In this document: one piece after another, positions 1-8,169 of the stretch
Position numbering within the stretch: position 1 is the stretch's first letter
Layout of the letters: every line of letters starts with the position of its first letter
NCBI GenBank assembly: GCA_013285945.1
Contig: JABDGP010000004.1
Span: 1-64,000, forward strand
Length of the DNA stretch: 64,000 nt
Source: Bacteroidota bacterium
GTDB taxonomy: Bacteria > Bacteroidota > Bacteroidia > Cytophagales > Cyclobacteriaceae
Direction of reading: 5' to 3'
Made by a program: the position numbers and the translations under genes
Notes under the pieces: model-generated
What the model saw: only the letters and a program-made list of their open reading frames with translations
What the model was told of the DNA's origin: nothing
Databases searched by the model: none

Positions 1-1
1 G

Positions 2-337
2 ATTGGTACCACGCTCGATCCGAGTTCACGCGTAATTAAGGTGCGCACCGAATTGAACAATAACGAAGGTCTTTTGAAACCTGAAATGTTTGCATCTATT
101 GTTGTGACGTCAAGGCATAGGCTTACAATTAATGCTGTGCCACAGACAGCCGTGGTGCTGGAAAATAACAGGTATTATGTGATGCGCGAAGCTAGTCATG
201 GTCAATTTGAAAAGGTGATTGTTACCATTGGCAAAGGTTTCGGAAGTTATTATGAATTGAGCAGTGGCTTAAAAGTTGGCGACCGCATTGTTTCCGATGG
301 CTCGCTGTTTGTACTCACTGCCTATAACCGTCTTTGA
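2..337 (+). CDS. RND efflux periplasmic adaptor (HlyD/MFP family), C-terminal part, 5' truncated
   Basis: This is the C-terminal part of a membrane-fusion protein that would link the inner-membrane RND pump encoded next to an outer-membrane channel. The open frame runs in from the window edge at base 2 without a stop, so the GTG at 41 is not the start. The segment TTLDPSSRVIKVR followed by LKPEMFA is the typical beta-barrel domain signature of these adaptors, and the remainder (AVVLENNRYYVM, then GLKVGDRIVSDGSLF) fits the membrane-proximal domain. The stop lies 9 bp before the pump gene, so the two are surely one operon. The N-terminal signal or lipid-anchor region is outside the window. The metal substrate cannot be told from this part. 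Confidence 0.88.
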   Translation: MGTTLDPSSRVIKVRTELNNNEGLLKPEMFASIVVTSRHRLTINAVPQTAVVLENNRYYVMREASHGQFEKVIVTIGKGFGSYYELSSGLKVGDRIVSDGSLFVLTAYNRL

Positions 338-346
338 TCTGAGCGT

Positions 347-3300
347 ATGAACAAATTTATAAAAGGCATTATCAGCTTTTCGCTGAAAAATAAGCTGATG
401 GTTTTTTTGGGCACCTTGTTCATCATTGCCTGGGGCATACGCAGTTTCCTTAATACACCAATTGAAGCATTTCCTGATGTGATCAACGCCCGTGTGATCA
501 TTATTACACAATGGCCTGGTCGTAGCGCAGAAGAACTTGAGAAATTTGTAACGATCCCTATAGAAACCGAAATGAATGTGGTGCCGCGCAAAACGAATTT
601 GCGCTCGATTTCGCTCTTTGGTTTATCCGTAGTGACACTTTTGTTTGAAGATGAAGTAGATGATTTCAGGGCCCGACAAATGGTGAACAACCAGCTTGTC
701 AATGTTGATTTGCCCGATGGAGCAGACTCTGAAGTGCAGCCTCCGTCCGGACCGACGGGTGAAATTTATCGATACACATTGGAAGGGAAAGATTATACCG
801 TTCGCCAATTGAAGGAAATTCAGGACTGGGTAATTGATAAAAGAATAAAAGCAGTCCAAGGCGTAGCTGATGTAGTAAGCTTTGGTGGGGAGGTCAAAAC
901 GTATGAAGTAACACTCGATCCTAATAAACTTACCGCTTTTGGATTTACAGCCGAGGATGTTTTCAATGCCGTTAAATCAAACAATGATAACGTAGGCGGC
1001 GATGTGGTTGAAAAGGGAACGCAGACATTTTTGGTGAGGGGCCTTGGGTTGATCAATGACATGGGCGACATCGAAAATATTATTATTAAAAATATCAATG
1101 GCACTCCGATTTTTGTTAAAGAAGTTGGTACGGTAAGCGAATCTTTCCGTCCGAAACTTGGTAAGGTTGGCCGCGATAGTGACACGGATGAGGTTGAAGG
1201 AATTGTGCTCTTGCGCCGGGGCGAAAACCCTAGTCAGGTATTAAAAGATTTGAATGTAACCATTGATGACATCAATAACCGCGTGTTGCCATCTGGCGCG
1301 AGGATCAAAGTTTTCTATGATCGCACAACACTGGTGAACCACACGATTCACACGGTAATGGAAAACCTCACTATTGGGATGTTGCTCGTCACTACAGTGC
1401 TGGCCGTGTTCCTTTTGGATTGGCGCACGACAGTAATTGTAGCTGTGGTAATTCCATTGGCATTACTCTTCGCTTTCATTTGTATGAAATTGAAAGGTAT
1501 GTCGGCCAACTTGTTGTCGATTGGCGCTATTGACTTTGGGATTATTATCGATGGGGCGGTGGTAATGGTAGAAGGAGCTTTTGCTTATCTCGCACACAAG
1601 CAAGTAGAGATGGGCGTGCGGCGGTTCAACTTAGCATCAAAGATGGGGATGGTGAAAAAAATCTCCATAGAGATGGGCAAGCCAATTCTGTTTTCTCAAA
1701 TTATCATCATCACCGCTATGGTGCCTATTTTTTCTTTTCAGAAAGTGGAGGGGAAAATGTTTTCACCATTGGCTTTCACCATGGGGTTCGCCCTGATGGG
1801 CTCTTTACTATTTACACTTACTCTGATTCCGTTGATGACTCGATTACTACTTTCAAAGAATGTAGCTGAGCGTGAAAATATTTTGGTTCATACTATTCAT
1901 CGTATTTATGAACCTTCTCTTGATTGGTGCCTTAAAAACGTGCGCAAAGTAATTTTGATTGCAGTATCGTTGTTGGGGGTAAGTTTGATTGCAGCTACAC
2001 AAATGGGTTCGGAATTTTTGCCTTCGCTCAATGAGGGTTCAATCTATGTGCGTGCCAGCATGCCTCAAAGTGTTGCGTTTTCCAAAGCGAATGTATTGTC
2101 GGATGCCATGCGGCAGATTTTTCGAGGTTATCCCGAAGTGAAAGGAGTGATCTCTCAAAACGGCCGGCCCAACGATGGCACTGACCCCACCGGGTTTTTT
2201 AACGTTGAGTTTTTCGTTGACCTCTATCCGAAAGAAAACTGGACAAGAGGCGTGAGCAAAGATGAGATCGTTACTGATATGCAAAAAAGGCTGGCCGCAG
2301 AATTCCCAGGTACTGTCTTTGGTTTTTCTCAACCCATCTCGGATAACGTGGAAGAAGCCGTGTCAGGTGTTAAGGGCCAAATGGCAATCAAGGTATTTGG
2401 CGACAATCTGGTGAAGATCGAACAGTTGGCAGATACCATCCAGGCGATAATGAAAACCGTAAAGGGTGTTGAGGATCTTGGTATTTTTAAAAGCTTGGGC
2501 CAGCCGGAATTGCGCATCGAAATTGATCGCATCAAGTTAGCACGTTACGGTGCCAATATTGCCGAAGCCAACGACATTATCGAGATGGCGGTGGGAGGAA
2601 AGCAAGCAACTACAATGTATGAAGGCGAGCGAAGATTTGATATCCGCGTGCGGTTCTCACCACAATATCGTGGTGATGAAAAAGAAATTGGCAAGCTGTT
2701 GATCCCTTGCACCAATGGCACTAAAATCCCGATGCGTGAAATTGCAGACATTAAATTGGCAACTGGCCCGGCATTTGTTTACCGTGAAAGCAATTTGCGG
2801 TTCATTCCAATCAAATTCTCTGTGCGTGGTCGCGACTTGGGCAGCACTATTGCAGAGGCGCAACAGAAAGTGGAGAAAGCAGTGAAGTTGCCGCGTGGGT
2901 ACTCAATTGCATGGAATGGTGAATTTGAAAACCAGGTGCGTGCCACTAATCAATTAAAAGTAGTTGTACCAATCTCCATTGGATTGATCTTCCTGCTTTT
3001 GTTCTTTATGTTCAATTCACCAAAATATGCCGGCATCGTCTTAATGAATGTGCCGTTTGCGCTTATCGGAGGAATTTTGGGATTGTATTTTACAGGGATA
3101 CACTTCAGTATATCTGCAGGTGTTGGGTTTATTGCATTGTTTGGGGTATGCGTACAAAATGGTGTGATTCTCGTTTCCGTATTTATTAAAAATCAAGGTT
3201 CGGGTATGCCTTTTGAAGAATCGATTCGCCAAGGGGCATTGAGTCGTATGCGGCCGGTATTGATGACAGCCATTGTGGCGAGCCTTGGACTGTTGCCGGC

Positions 3301-3472
3301 AGCGCTTTCAACGGGTATTGGCTCAGAAACGCAAAAGCCTTTGGCCGTAGTGGTAATCTGTGGATTGGTTTCTGCTACAATTCTTACGCTTTTGATATTA
3401 CCTGCTATTTTCAAATTACTTAATCAGCGAAAGTTTAAACATTACAGTAAATCGAAAGGCAATGAAGAATGA
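347..3472 (+). CDS. czcA: CzcA-type heavy-metal efflux RND transporter
   Basis: Proton-driven inner-membrane pump of the RND superfamily, heavy-metal-efflux class, 1041 residues, which is the normal length. It begins with a cytoplasmic stretch and TM1 (residues 10-30), a large periplasmic loop, TM2-6 from about 335, a second periplasmic loop and TM8-12 near 870-1030. The TM4 motif DFGIIIDGAVVMVE carries D396, D402 and E409. This is the DFG-x-DGA-x-E form of Czc-like divalent-cation pumps, not the CusA form, so Co/Zn/Cd/Ni export is more likely than Cu/Ag. That inference rests on motif type only. It sits directly behind the adaptor gene. The usual outer-membrane factor gene is not downstream and could lie before the window. 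Confidence 0.92.
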   Translation: MNKFIKGIISFSLKNKLMVFLGTLFIIAWGIRSFLNTPIEAFPDVINARVIIITQWPGRSAEELEKFVTIPIETEMNVVPRKTNLRSISLFGLSVVTLLFEDEVDDFRARQMVNNQLVNVDLPDGADSEVQPPSGPTGEIYRYTLEGKDYTVRQLKEIQDWVIDKRIKAVQGVADVVSFGGEVKTYEVTLDPNKLTAFGFTAEDVFNAVKSNNDNVGGDVVEKGTQTFLVRGLGLINDMGDIENIIIKNINGTPIFVKEVGTVSESFRPKLGKVGRDSDTDEVEGIVLLRRGENPSQVLKDLNVTIDDINNRVLPSGARIKVFYDRTTLVNHTIHTVMENLTIGMLLVTTVLAVFLLDWRTTVIVAVVIPLALLFAFICMKLKGMSANLLSIGAIDFGIIIDGAVVMVEGAFAYLAHKQVEMGVRRFNLASKMGMVKKISIEMGKPILFSQIIIITAMVPIFSFQKVEGKMFSPLAFTMGFALMGSLLFTLTLIPLMTRLLLSKNVAERENILVHTIHRIYEPSLDWCLKNVRKVILIAVSLLGVSLIAATQMGSEFLPSLNEGSIYVRASMPQSVAFSKANVLSDAMRQIFRGYPEVKGVISQNGRPNDGTDPTGFFNVEFFVDLYPKENWTRGVSKDEIVTDMQKRLAAEFPGTVFGFSQPISDNVEEAVSGVKGQMAIKVFGDNLVKIEQLADTIQAIMKTVKGVEDLGIFKSLGQPELRIEIDRIKLARYGANIAEANDIIEMAVGGKQATTMYEGERRFDIRVRFSPQYRGDEKEIGKLLIPCTNGTKIPMREIADIKLATGPAFVYRESNLRFIPIKFSVRGRDLGSTIAEAQQKVEKAVKLPRGYSIAWNGEFENQVRATNQLKVVVPISIGLIFLLLFFMFNSPKYAGIVLMNVPFALIGGILGLYFTGIHFSISAGVGFIALFGVCVQNGVILVSVFIKNQGSGMPFEESIRQGALSRMRPVLMTAIVASLGLLPAALSTGIGSETQKPLAVVVICGLVSATILTLLILPAIFKLLNQRKFKHYSKSKGNEE

Positions 3473-3537
3473 GATGTCAGCAACTAATTCATAGCGAAAA
3501 AGTTTGGCATTACTTTAAAACGAAAAAAATAACAGAG

Positions 3538-4236
3538 ATGAAACTCCTGAAGATAGTAGCCTGTATCATGTTGATTTTTGGAGAAGTGTGCGCGCAGGAT
3601 TTTGTGAAACCAAACGATGGTATTAAATCGAGTGCGTTTGAAAAGAAATTTTTATGGGGATTTACATTCACTCAGAGTTGGTCAACCATTAAAGGAAGCA
3701 GCCTTCCCAAAAACTATTTCACCAAGGCATCTGTAGGCTTGCAGATTTCTGCAGAATACTATCCATTAAATTTTCTGGGATTTTCGTTAGGCGCTGGTTA
3801 TCAACAACGCGGAGCAGGTATAAAAAATATCCCAACACCCGGTACTCCCGATTCTACTTATCGTGAGCGGTTGCGCTTCAACTCATTTGAGTTTCCGATT
3901 GCTGTGATTTTGCGTACCCCCAAAGATTTGGTCAAAGGATTGCGACTGTCCGGATCGTTGGGAATTGTTCCGATAATCAACCGTAATGCCCGTGATACCA
4001 AAATTTCCCTTGAACCAAATGTTGCAGATTTGGATAAAACAGTAGACGTCTCACCTAATTACTTTAAAAGCGACCTGGCATTTCAATTTACCTTTGGCCC
4101 TGAAATCGATATGGCGGGAAGTCAAGTCATTAAAATTCAATTTTATTATTCACAAGGAACTACCAATGTCTTTACTGCCGGCCAGGGCACAGGGCATAAT
4201 CAAAATGCAGGGATAAGATTCGGCTGGATGTTTTAG
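3538..4236 (+). CDS. secreted outer-membrane beta-barrel protein (PorT/OMP_b-brl-like)
   Basis: Predicted outer-membrane protein of 232 residues. The frame is open from an ATG at 3469 that overlaps the pump's stop, but the ATG at 3538 begins a clean signal peptide (MKLLKIVACIMLIFGEVCAQ), so that start is chosen. The mature part has alternating hydrophobic/polar strands, glycine-rich turns (GFSLGAGYQQRGAG) and a last strand GIRFGWMF that ends in an aromatic residue, as barrel proteins do. This matches the small eight-strand barrel family common in Bacteroidota. It may be translationally coupled to the efflux operon. Its function is unknown; an accessory role to the efflux pump is only suggested by position. 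Confidence 0.72.
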   Translation: MKLLKIVACIMLIFGEVCAQDFVKPNDGIKSSAFEKKFLWGFTFTQSWSTIKGSSLPKNYFTKASVGLQISAEYYPLNFLGFSLGAGYQQRGAGIKNIPTPGTPDSTYRERLRFNSFEFPIAVILRTPKDLVKGLRLSGSLGIVPIINRNARDTKISLEPNVADLDKTVDVSPNYFKSDLAFQFTFGPEIDMAGSQVIKIQFYYSQGTTNVFTAGQGTGHNQNAGIRFGWMF

Positions 4237-4239
4237 CGA

Positions 4240-4587
4240 ATGCTACGACCAATCGATAATTTTTATTTGCATAAAGAGGAACCTGTCAAAAGCTGTCTGC
4301 AATTCTTGCGTGAACACATTTTAAAACAGAATGCTGCAATTACCGAATCATGGAAATACGGAATGCCATTCTTTTGTTATCGTGGAGAGATGTTTTGTTA
4401 CTTGTGGGTTCATAAAAAATTTCATCAGCCTTATATCGGTATTGTTAAAGGAAAGAGCATTAATCATCCAGACTTGCTTCAGGAAAAGAGAGCACGCATG
4501 AAAATTTTATTAATTGATGCGGAGAAAGATATTCCTGTCGGAAAAATAAATTCGATTCTAAAGAAGGTGCTTCAACTGTACAAGTGA
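4240..4587 (+). CDS. DUF1801 domain-containing protein
   Basis: Cytosolic protein of 115 residues with the DUF1801 (YdhG-like) pattern: an N-terminal helix, then ITESWKYGMPFFCYRGEMFCYL, which is the family's W-K-Y-G-x-P-x-F/Y core, and a C-terminal segment with basic helices. The biochemical role of the family is not established; iron-chaperone-like and general stress roles have been proposed for relatives. The gene starts 3 bp after the barrel gene's stop, so it is read on the same transcript. No signal peptide or membrane segment is present. The next gene converges on it with only 22 bp between them and no clear terminator. Confidence 0.8.
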   Translation: MLRPIDNFYLHKEEPVKSCLQFLREHILKQNAAITESWKYGMPFFCYRGEMFCYLWVHKKFHQPYIGIVKGKSINHPDLLQEKRARMKILLIDAEKDIPVGKINSILKKVLQLYK

Positions 4588-4609
4588 TTCTGGAGCGGGT
4601 AGGAAGAAT

Positions 4610-5872
4610 TTATTCTTCAGCTTTTAGTTTCCCATTATTGAAAACAGCTACAGCCTTTCCCTTTAGCTTTTTGGTGAGCCAAGGTGAGTTTTTTGATTTC
4701 GAGAAATTATTCTCTGCACTGAATACCCATTCACAATTCGGATCAAACAAAGTTAAGTTAGCTTTTTCATCAATATCAATCTTTGGTAGATCTAGTCCAA
4801 GTAATTTACGTGGTGCTTCGGCTACTTTAAGAATGAGCTCCTCTATTTTCACTTCTTCTGAAATTTGAGCCAACTGTGAAGCAAAGGTTTGCAGGTTGAT
4901 CATTCCAAAGTCGGCCTGATCAAATTCCAGAAACTTACTTTCATCATCTACTGGCAAATGCCCGCTGCACACTACATCAATGGTTCCATCACTCAATCCT
5001 TTAAGTAAAGCATCAGCGTCACTCTTTTCACGTAGCGGTGGATTGGTTTTATAATTTGTATCAAAGCTTCCCAGCTCGCTATCCAGCAAAAGTGTTTGAA
5101 ATCCGGTGATGTCACAACTAACGTTCAAACCTCTTTTCTTGGCAGCGCGAATCAGGCTTACACTGGTGCTAGATGAAATTTTTGAAAAATGGAGGCGTCC
5201 GCCAGCATATTCAAGTAGTTTCAGGTTACGGCTCACAGCAATCTCTTCGGCAATGCGGGGCATTCCCTTTAGGCCCAAGGCTGCACTTTGCGGACCTTCA
5301 TTCATTTGGCCAAACAAATCAAGCCATACATCTTCGGGATGATCGATGAGCAGGCCTTTGAACTTTTGTAAATACTGAAGTGACTTAAGGAAAACATCTG
5401 TGTGCCATAGCGATTTTAGCCCATCGGTAAAAGCGACCGCACCGGCTTCGTGCAAGTCAATCATATCCGTCAACTCTTCGCCTTTGCAATTTTTTGTAAC
5501 CGCGGCAAGTGCATGAATTTGAACTAATCGATTATCGTTGTTTTGCGTAAGGTAGCTGACTTCATTTTTTGTTTGAATCGCCGGTTGGGTATTAGGCATG
5601 ACTGCTAATGCGGTAAACCCGCCAGAAGCTGCGGCCTTAGTAATTGAGTTGAGGTCTTCTCGATGTTCAAGCCCCGGATCGCCTACGACAGCTCCAAGAT
5701 CAAGCCATCCGGCACTCAGGATCATTTCATCACCATTGATAACTTTATCAGCCTGAAAGTTTTTATCGCCAATCTCTGTGATGCGGCCATTGTTGATGAG
5801 TACATTTTTTCTCTTGAGATGAAAAGGTGATGCTGTATTGACAATGCGAGGAGTTTGAATGAGGATTTTCAT
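4610..5872 (-). CDS. dihydroorotase-family amidohydrolase lacking key catalytic residues
   Basis: Member of the amidohydrolase superfamily that would be annotated dihydroorotase (pyrimidine synthesis, carbamoyl-aspartate to dihydroorotate). The frame opens at 5890, but the second methionine (5872, MKILIQ) looks the natural start, giving 420 residues. The overall order of family motifs is present: GWLDLG.., DPGLEHRED, AVMPNTQP, LIDHPED and RLHFSKIS. However, the metal-binding HxH (normally D-x-H-x-H-x-R) reads DLGAVVGDP, and the catalytic Asp motif (normally TDHAP) reads CSGHLP. Two of four metal histidines and the catalytic acid are thus absent. I infer a non-catalytic or altered-function homologue, comparable to inactive PyrC-like subunits known from other bacteria. 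It is probably cotranscribed with the BatA gene upstream. Confidence 0.82.
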   Translation of the reverse strand: MKILIQTPRIVNTASPFHLKRKNVLINNGRITEIGDKNFQADKVINGDEMILSAGWLDLGAVVGDPGLEHREDLNSITKAAASGGFTALAVMPNTQPAIQTKNEVSYLTQNNDNRLVQIHALAAVTKNCKGEELTDMIDLHEAGAVAFTDGLKSLWHTDVFLKSLQYLQKFKGLLIDHPEDVWLDLFGQMNEGPQSAALGLKGMPRIAEEIAVSRNLKLLEYAGGRLHFSKISSSTSVSLIRAAKKRGLNVSCDITGFQTLLLDSELGSFDTNYKTNPPLREKSDADALLKGLSDGTIDVVCSGHLPVDDESKFLEFDQADFGMINLQTFASQLAQISEEVKIEELILKVAEAPRKLLGLDLPKIDIDEKANLTLFDPNCEWVFSAENNFSKSKNSPWLTKKLKGKAVAVFNNGKLKAEE

Positions 5873-6068
5873 TTTCGAATTGTTGCCCAATAAAAAAGGT
5901 AATTTAATCGAAAGTAGCTCGGGTGGTTCAAAGAGCAGAAGTTGAAATCAATTCGATGCCTCATCTGTTTTCGGGATGCTCTGTTTTGAAAGATGAGCCT
6001 CTGTTTTTCTAATGACCTTCTCGAGAGTGATAGTGCTTATCAATATGTCAGTCATATCAGGAACAAAG

Positions 6069-8039
6069 TTATTTCAAAAACCGGATTAAAAGAACTTCGC
6101 TTAATAAAAATAACAAAGACAATAACACGGCATATTTCCACAACTGCTTACCTAGATATTTTTCCCTGATTTCGCTCCTGAATTCCTCAGGTGAAGATGC
6201 CTTAAAGCTTGAAATGGATGGACTTCCGCCTAGTGCTACTTTGGTCTCTTCTGTAGTCAGTTGCTCCAATATTGATTCTTCCTTATCAAGGTCAAATGCT
6301 ACCAGTCCGAGTGTATCACGTTTGTCGATCACATGATAAAAACCTGCCGATACAGCATGCTTCGGCAGATCCATCACCAGCCGGCCGTCTGTTTTTCGTT
6401 GCGAAGGTATTATTTCCTGACTTCCTACGAGTTTGGCTGGTTCTTCATCCATCAGGCTATCAGATGCTAAGGTTATCGTTGACGAGTTGAGGGTATAATA
6501 CAACTGTTGTTCGTGCTTTTTGCCCGAGGCAGCGACACGGTACATCACGGGTACAAACAAAGCATGACTCTGGAAATCTGTGTATTTTTTTTCGAGAGGG
6601 CTTGATACCAGAAAAATATTTCCAAACTGTGAAAGAAACGGCTGATTGCTCTTGAATTTTAGCAAAGCAGATCCGTCAATACCCCAATCCATTACTCTGG
6701 TTGCATGCGGCATGGCAATGGAGGAAGTCTTATCTTCGAATACATTCTTAAAAAAAGGATTTTTAAAGTCGGGCTTATCAAGTTCAGTCATCTCTATGGC
6801 TGCTGCCTTAGTCAGCGGCAGTGGACTTATTTTTTGATAGGAACTTAAATCGGGCTGCGCTCCGGGTACAAGCAATAAGGCGCCAAAATTCTTTTTAAAT
6901 CCAATGATTGCTGCAGCTAAAGGTGCATCCACCCGATCAAGACCGTTAATGATAACTAAGTCGGCTGTAGCCAGTAAGCTGTAATTAAGATTGGCCGTGG
7001 TGAAGCTTTTGAAAGAGAATAGCTCACGATTACCAAAAACTTTTTCAACGAAAGTAGACTGATTGTCTGGCCTCACTTCTACGATTTTTAATTTCGAAGA
7101 GTAGTTGAGGGTAAAATAGAAATCATTATCAAAGCCAACGGGGTAGTCGGTAAAACTGATAATTGCTTTGTTGTTGCCACTTAGCCCGGAGGCGACATCA
7201 AAAGGAACTTCTGTAAAACTATTCGGGTCAATGTTTGTGGAAGTCGCGGCAGCCTGCACACCATTAATAGAAAGTTTCACCGTTAATCCTTGTACATTTT
7301 TTTTGCCACTGCTTCGCAGCCTTACTTTTAGCGTATTTTTTTCGCCACCAATAGCGAATGGGTTTTCTAAATAAACCGAATCGGTAAATACGTTGGAATA
7401 ACTTTCGAGCTCAAATGGTACCAACTGTATTTTTAATGTAGAATCGATTTTGACCGGTTTGCCAAAAGTCGATTTTTGAAAATCAGAAAGCCAAAAAAGT
7501 GTTGCATGACTTTCTTTTACATGACTGAGTATTTCGCTTGCACTTCGGCTTACCGGTGACAGCCTGATTTGTGAAAGCAAGTCTGTGATTTCAGCTTTGG
7601 TTTTGAACGAATTCGAATACGAAGCAAAGTCATTGGTAAGCAATTGATAACGGGTATCTGCCGGAAATAAGTCGGCAATACTCTGCGCAATCCGAATCCC
7701 TTCATCCAGTGCCCGCTTTTTCTCGCCTACCGGTGTGGCCATGCTAAATGAATTGTCAACATAGATTACAATGCTTCGCAGACCTGTCAGTTGTTCGCGG
7801 GCTGGAAGGAAGGGCTGGGCGAAAGCAAGTACCAAAAACAATAAAAACAACAGTCGCGAGGCGAGGACAAGGTACTGCTTGAGCTTGCGTTTCTGAGTAG
7901 TTTCTTCTTTTACCAATTTTAAGAAACGCGTATTCGAGAAAAAGATTCGAGTCGTTTTTCGAAAATTGAAAAGATGAATAATAATAGGGATTGCGAGCAC
8001 TGTCAATGCCCAGAGAAAGGAAGGATAACCAAAACTCAT
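6069..8039 (-). CDS. BatA/vWA-type membrane protein (aerotolerance N-terminal domain)
   Basis: Large membrane-anchored protein of 656 residues. Residues 1-80 form the BatA N-terminal module: TM1 (FLWALTVLAIPIIIHLF), the family's basic linker RKTTRIFFSNTRFLK, and TM2 ending in LAFAQPFLP. A von Willebrand A-like domain follows, with YVDNSFSM at about residues 92-99 in place of the canonical DxSxS site, then a long region of extracellular beta-sandwich type, and a last TM (LLSLLFLLSEVLLIRFL) at the very C terminus. Relatives are widespread in Bacteroidota. Their role in stress or envelope function is poorly defined, and the aerotolerance label is historical. No moxR, batB or batD genes lie nearby, so this is the stand-alone version. 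Confidence 0.82.
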   Translation of the reverse strand: MSFGYPSFLWALTVLAIPIIIHLFNFRKTTRIFFSNTRFLKLVKEETTQKRKLKQYLVLASRLLFLLFLVLAFAQPFLPAREQLTGLRSIVIYVDNSFSMATPVGEKKRALDEGIRIAQSIADLFPADTRYQLLTNDFASYSNSFKTKAEITDLLSQIRLSPVSRSASEILSHVKESHATLFWLSDFQKSTFGKPVKIDSTLKIQLVPFELESYSNVFTDSVYLENPFAIGGEKNTLKVRLRSSGKKNVQGLTVKLSINGVQAAATSTNIDPNSFTEVPFDVASGLSGNNKAIISFTDYPVGFDNDFYFTLNYSSKLKIVEVRPDNQSTFVEKVFGNRELFSFKSFTTANLNYSLLATADLVIINGLDRVDAPLAAAIIGFKKNFGALLLVPGAQPDLSSYQKISPLPLTKAAAIEMTELDKPDFKNPFFKNVFEDKTSSIAMPHATRVMDWGIDGSALLKFKSNQPFLSQFGNIFLVSSPLEKKYTDFQSHALFVPVMYRVAASGKKHEQQLYYTLNSSTITLASDSLMDEEPAKLVGSQEIIPSQRKTDGRLVMDLPKHAVSAGFYHVIDKRDTLGLVAFDLDKEESILEQLTTEETKVALGGSPSISSFKASSPEEFRSEIREKYLGKQLWKYAVLLSLLFLLSEVLLIRFLK

Positions 8040-8169
8040 CGTGGCAAGTTACAACAGGCCATTGATTTTTTCATACCCCAATATAAAGTATGACTGGAAT
8101 TCTTGACCGTTCATAAAATGTCTGGCATTAAGCCGATTGTACCCTATCTTGCATTCGATTATACCTGTC

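Noticed and set aside
3469-3537. Earlier start for the barrel protein overlapping the pump stop
   Set aside because: The signal peptide begins at 3538; the upstream 23 codons are polar and would block export.
8137-8169. TTG start for the ClC gene
   Set aside because: It adds 11 residues of no visible role; an ATG at 8170 starts a normal basic N terminus.
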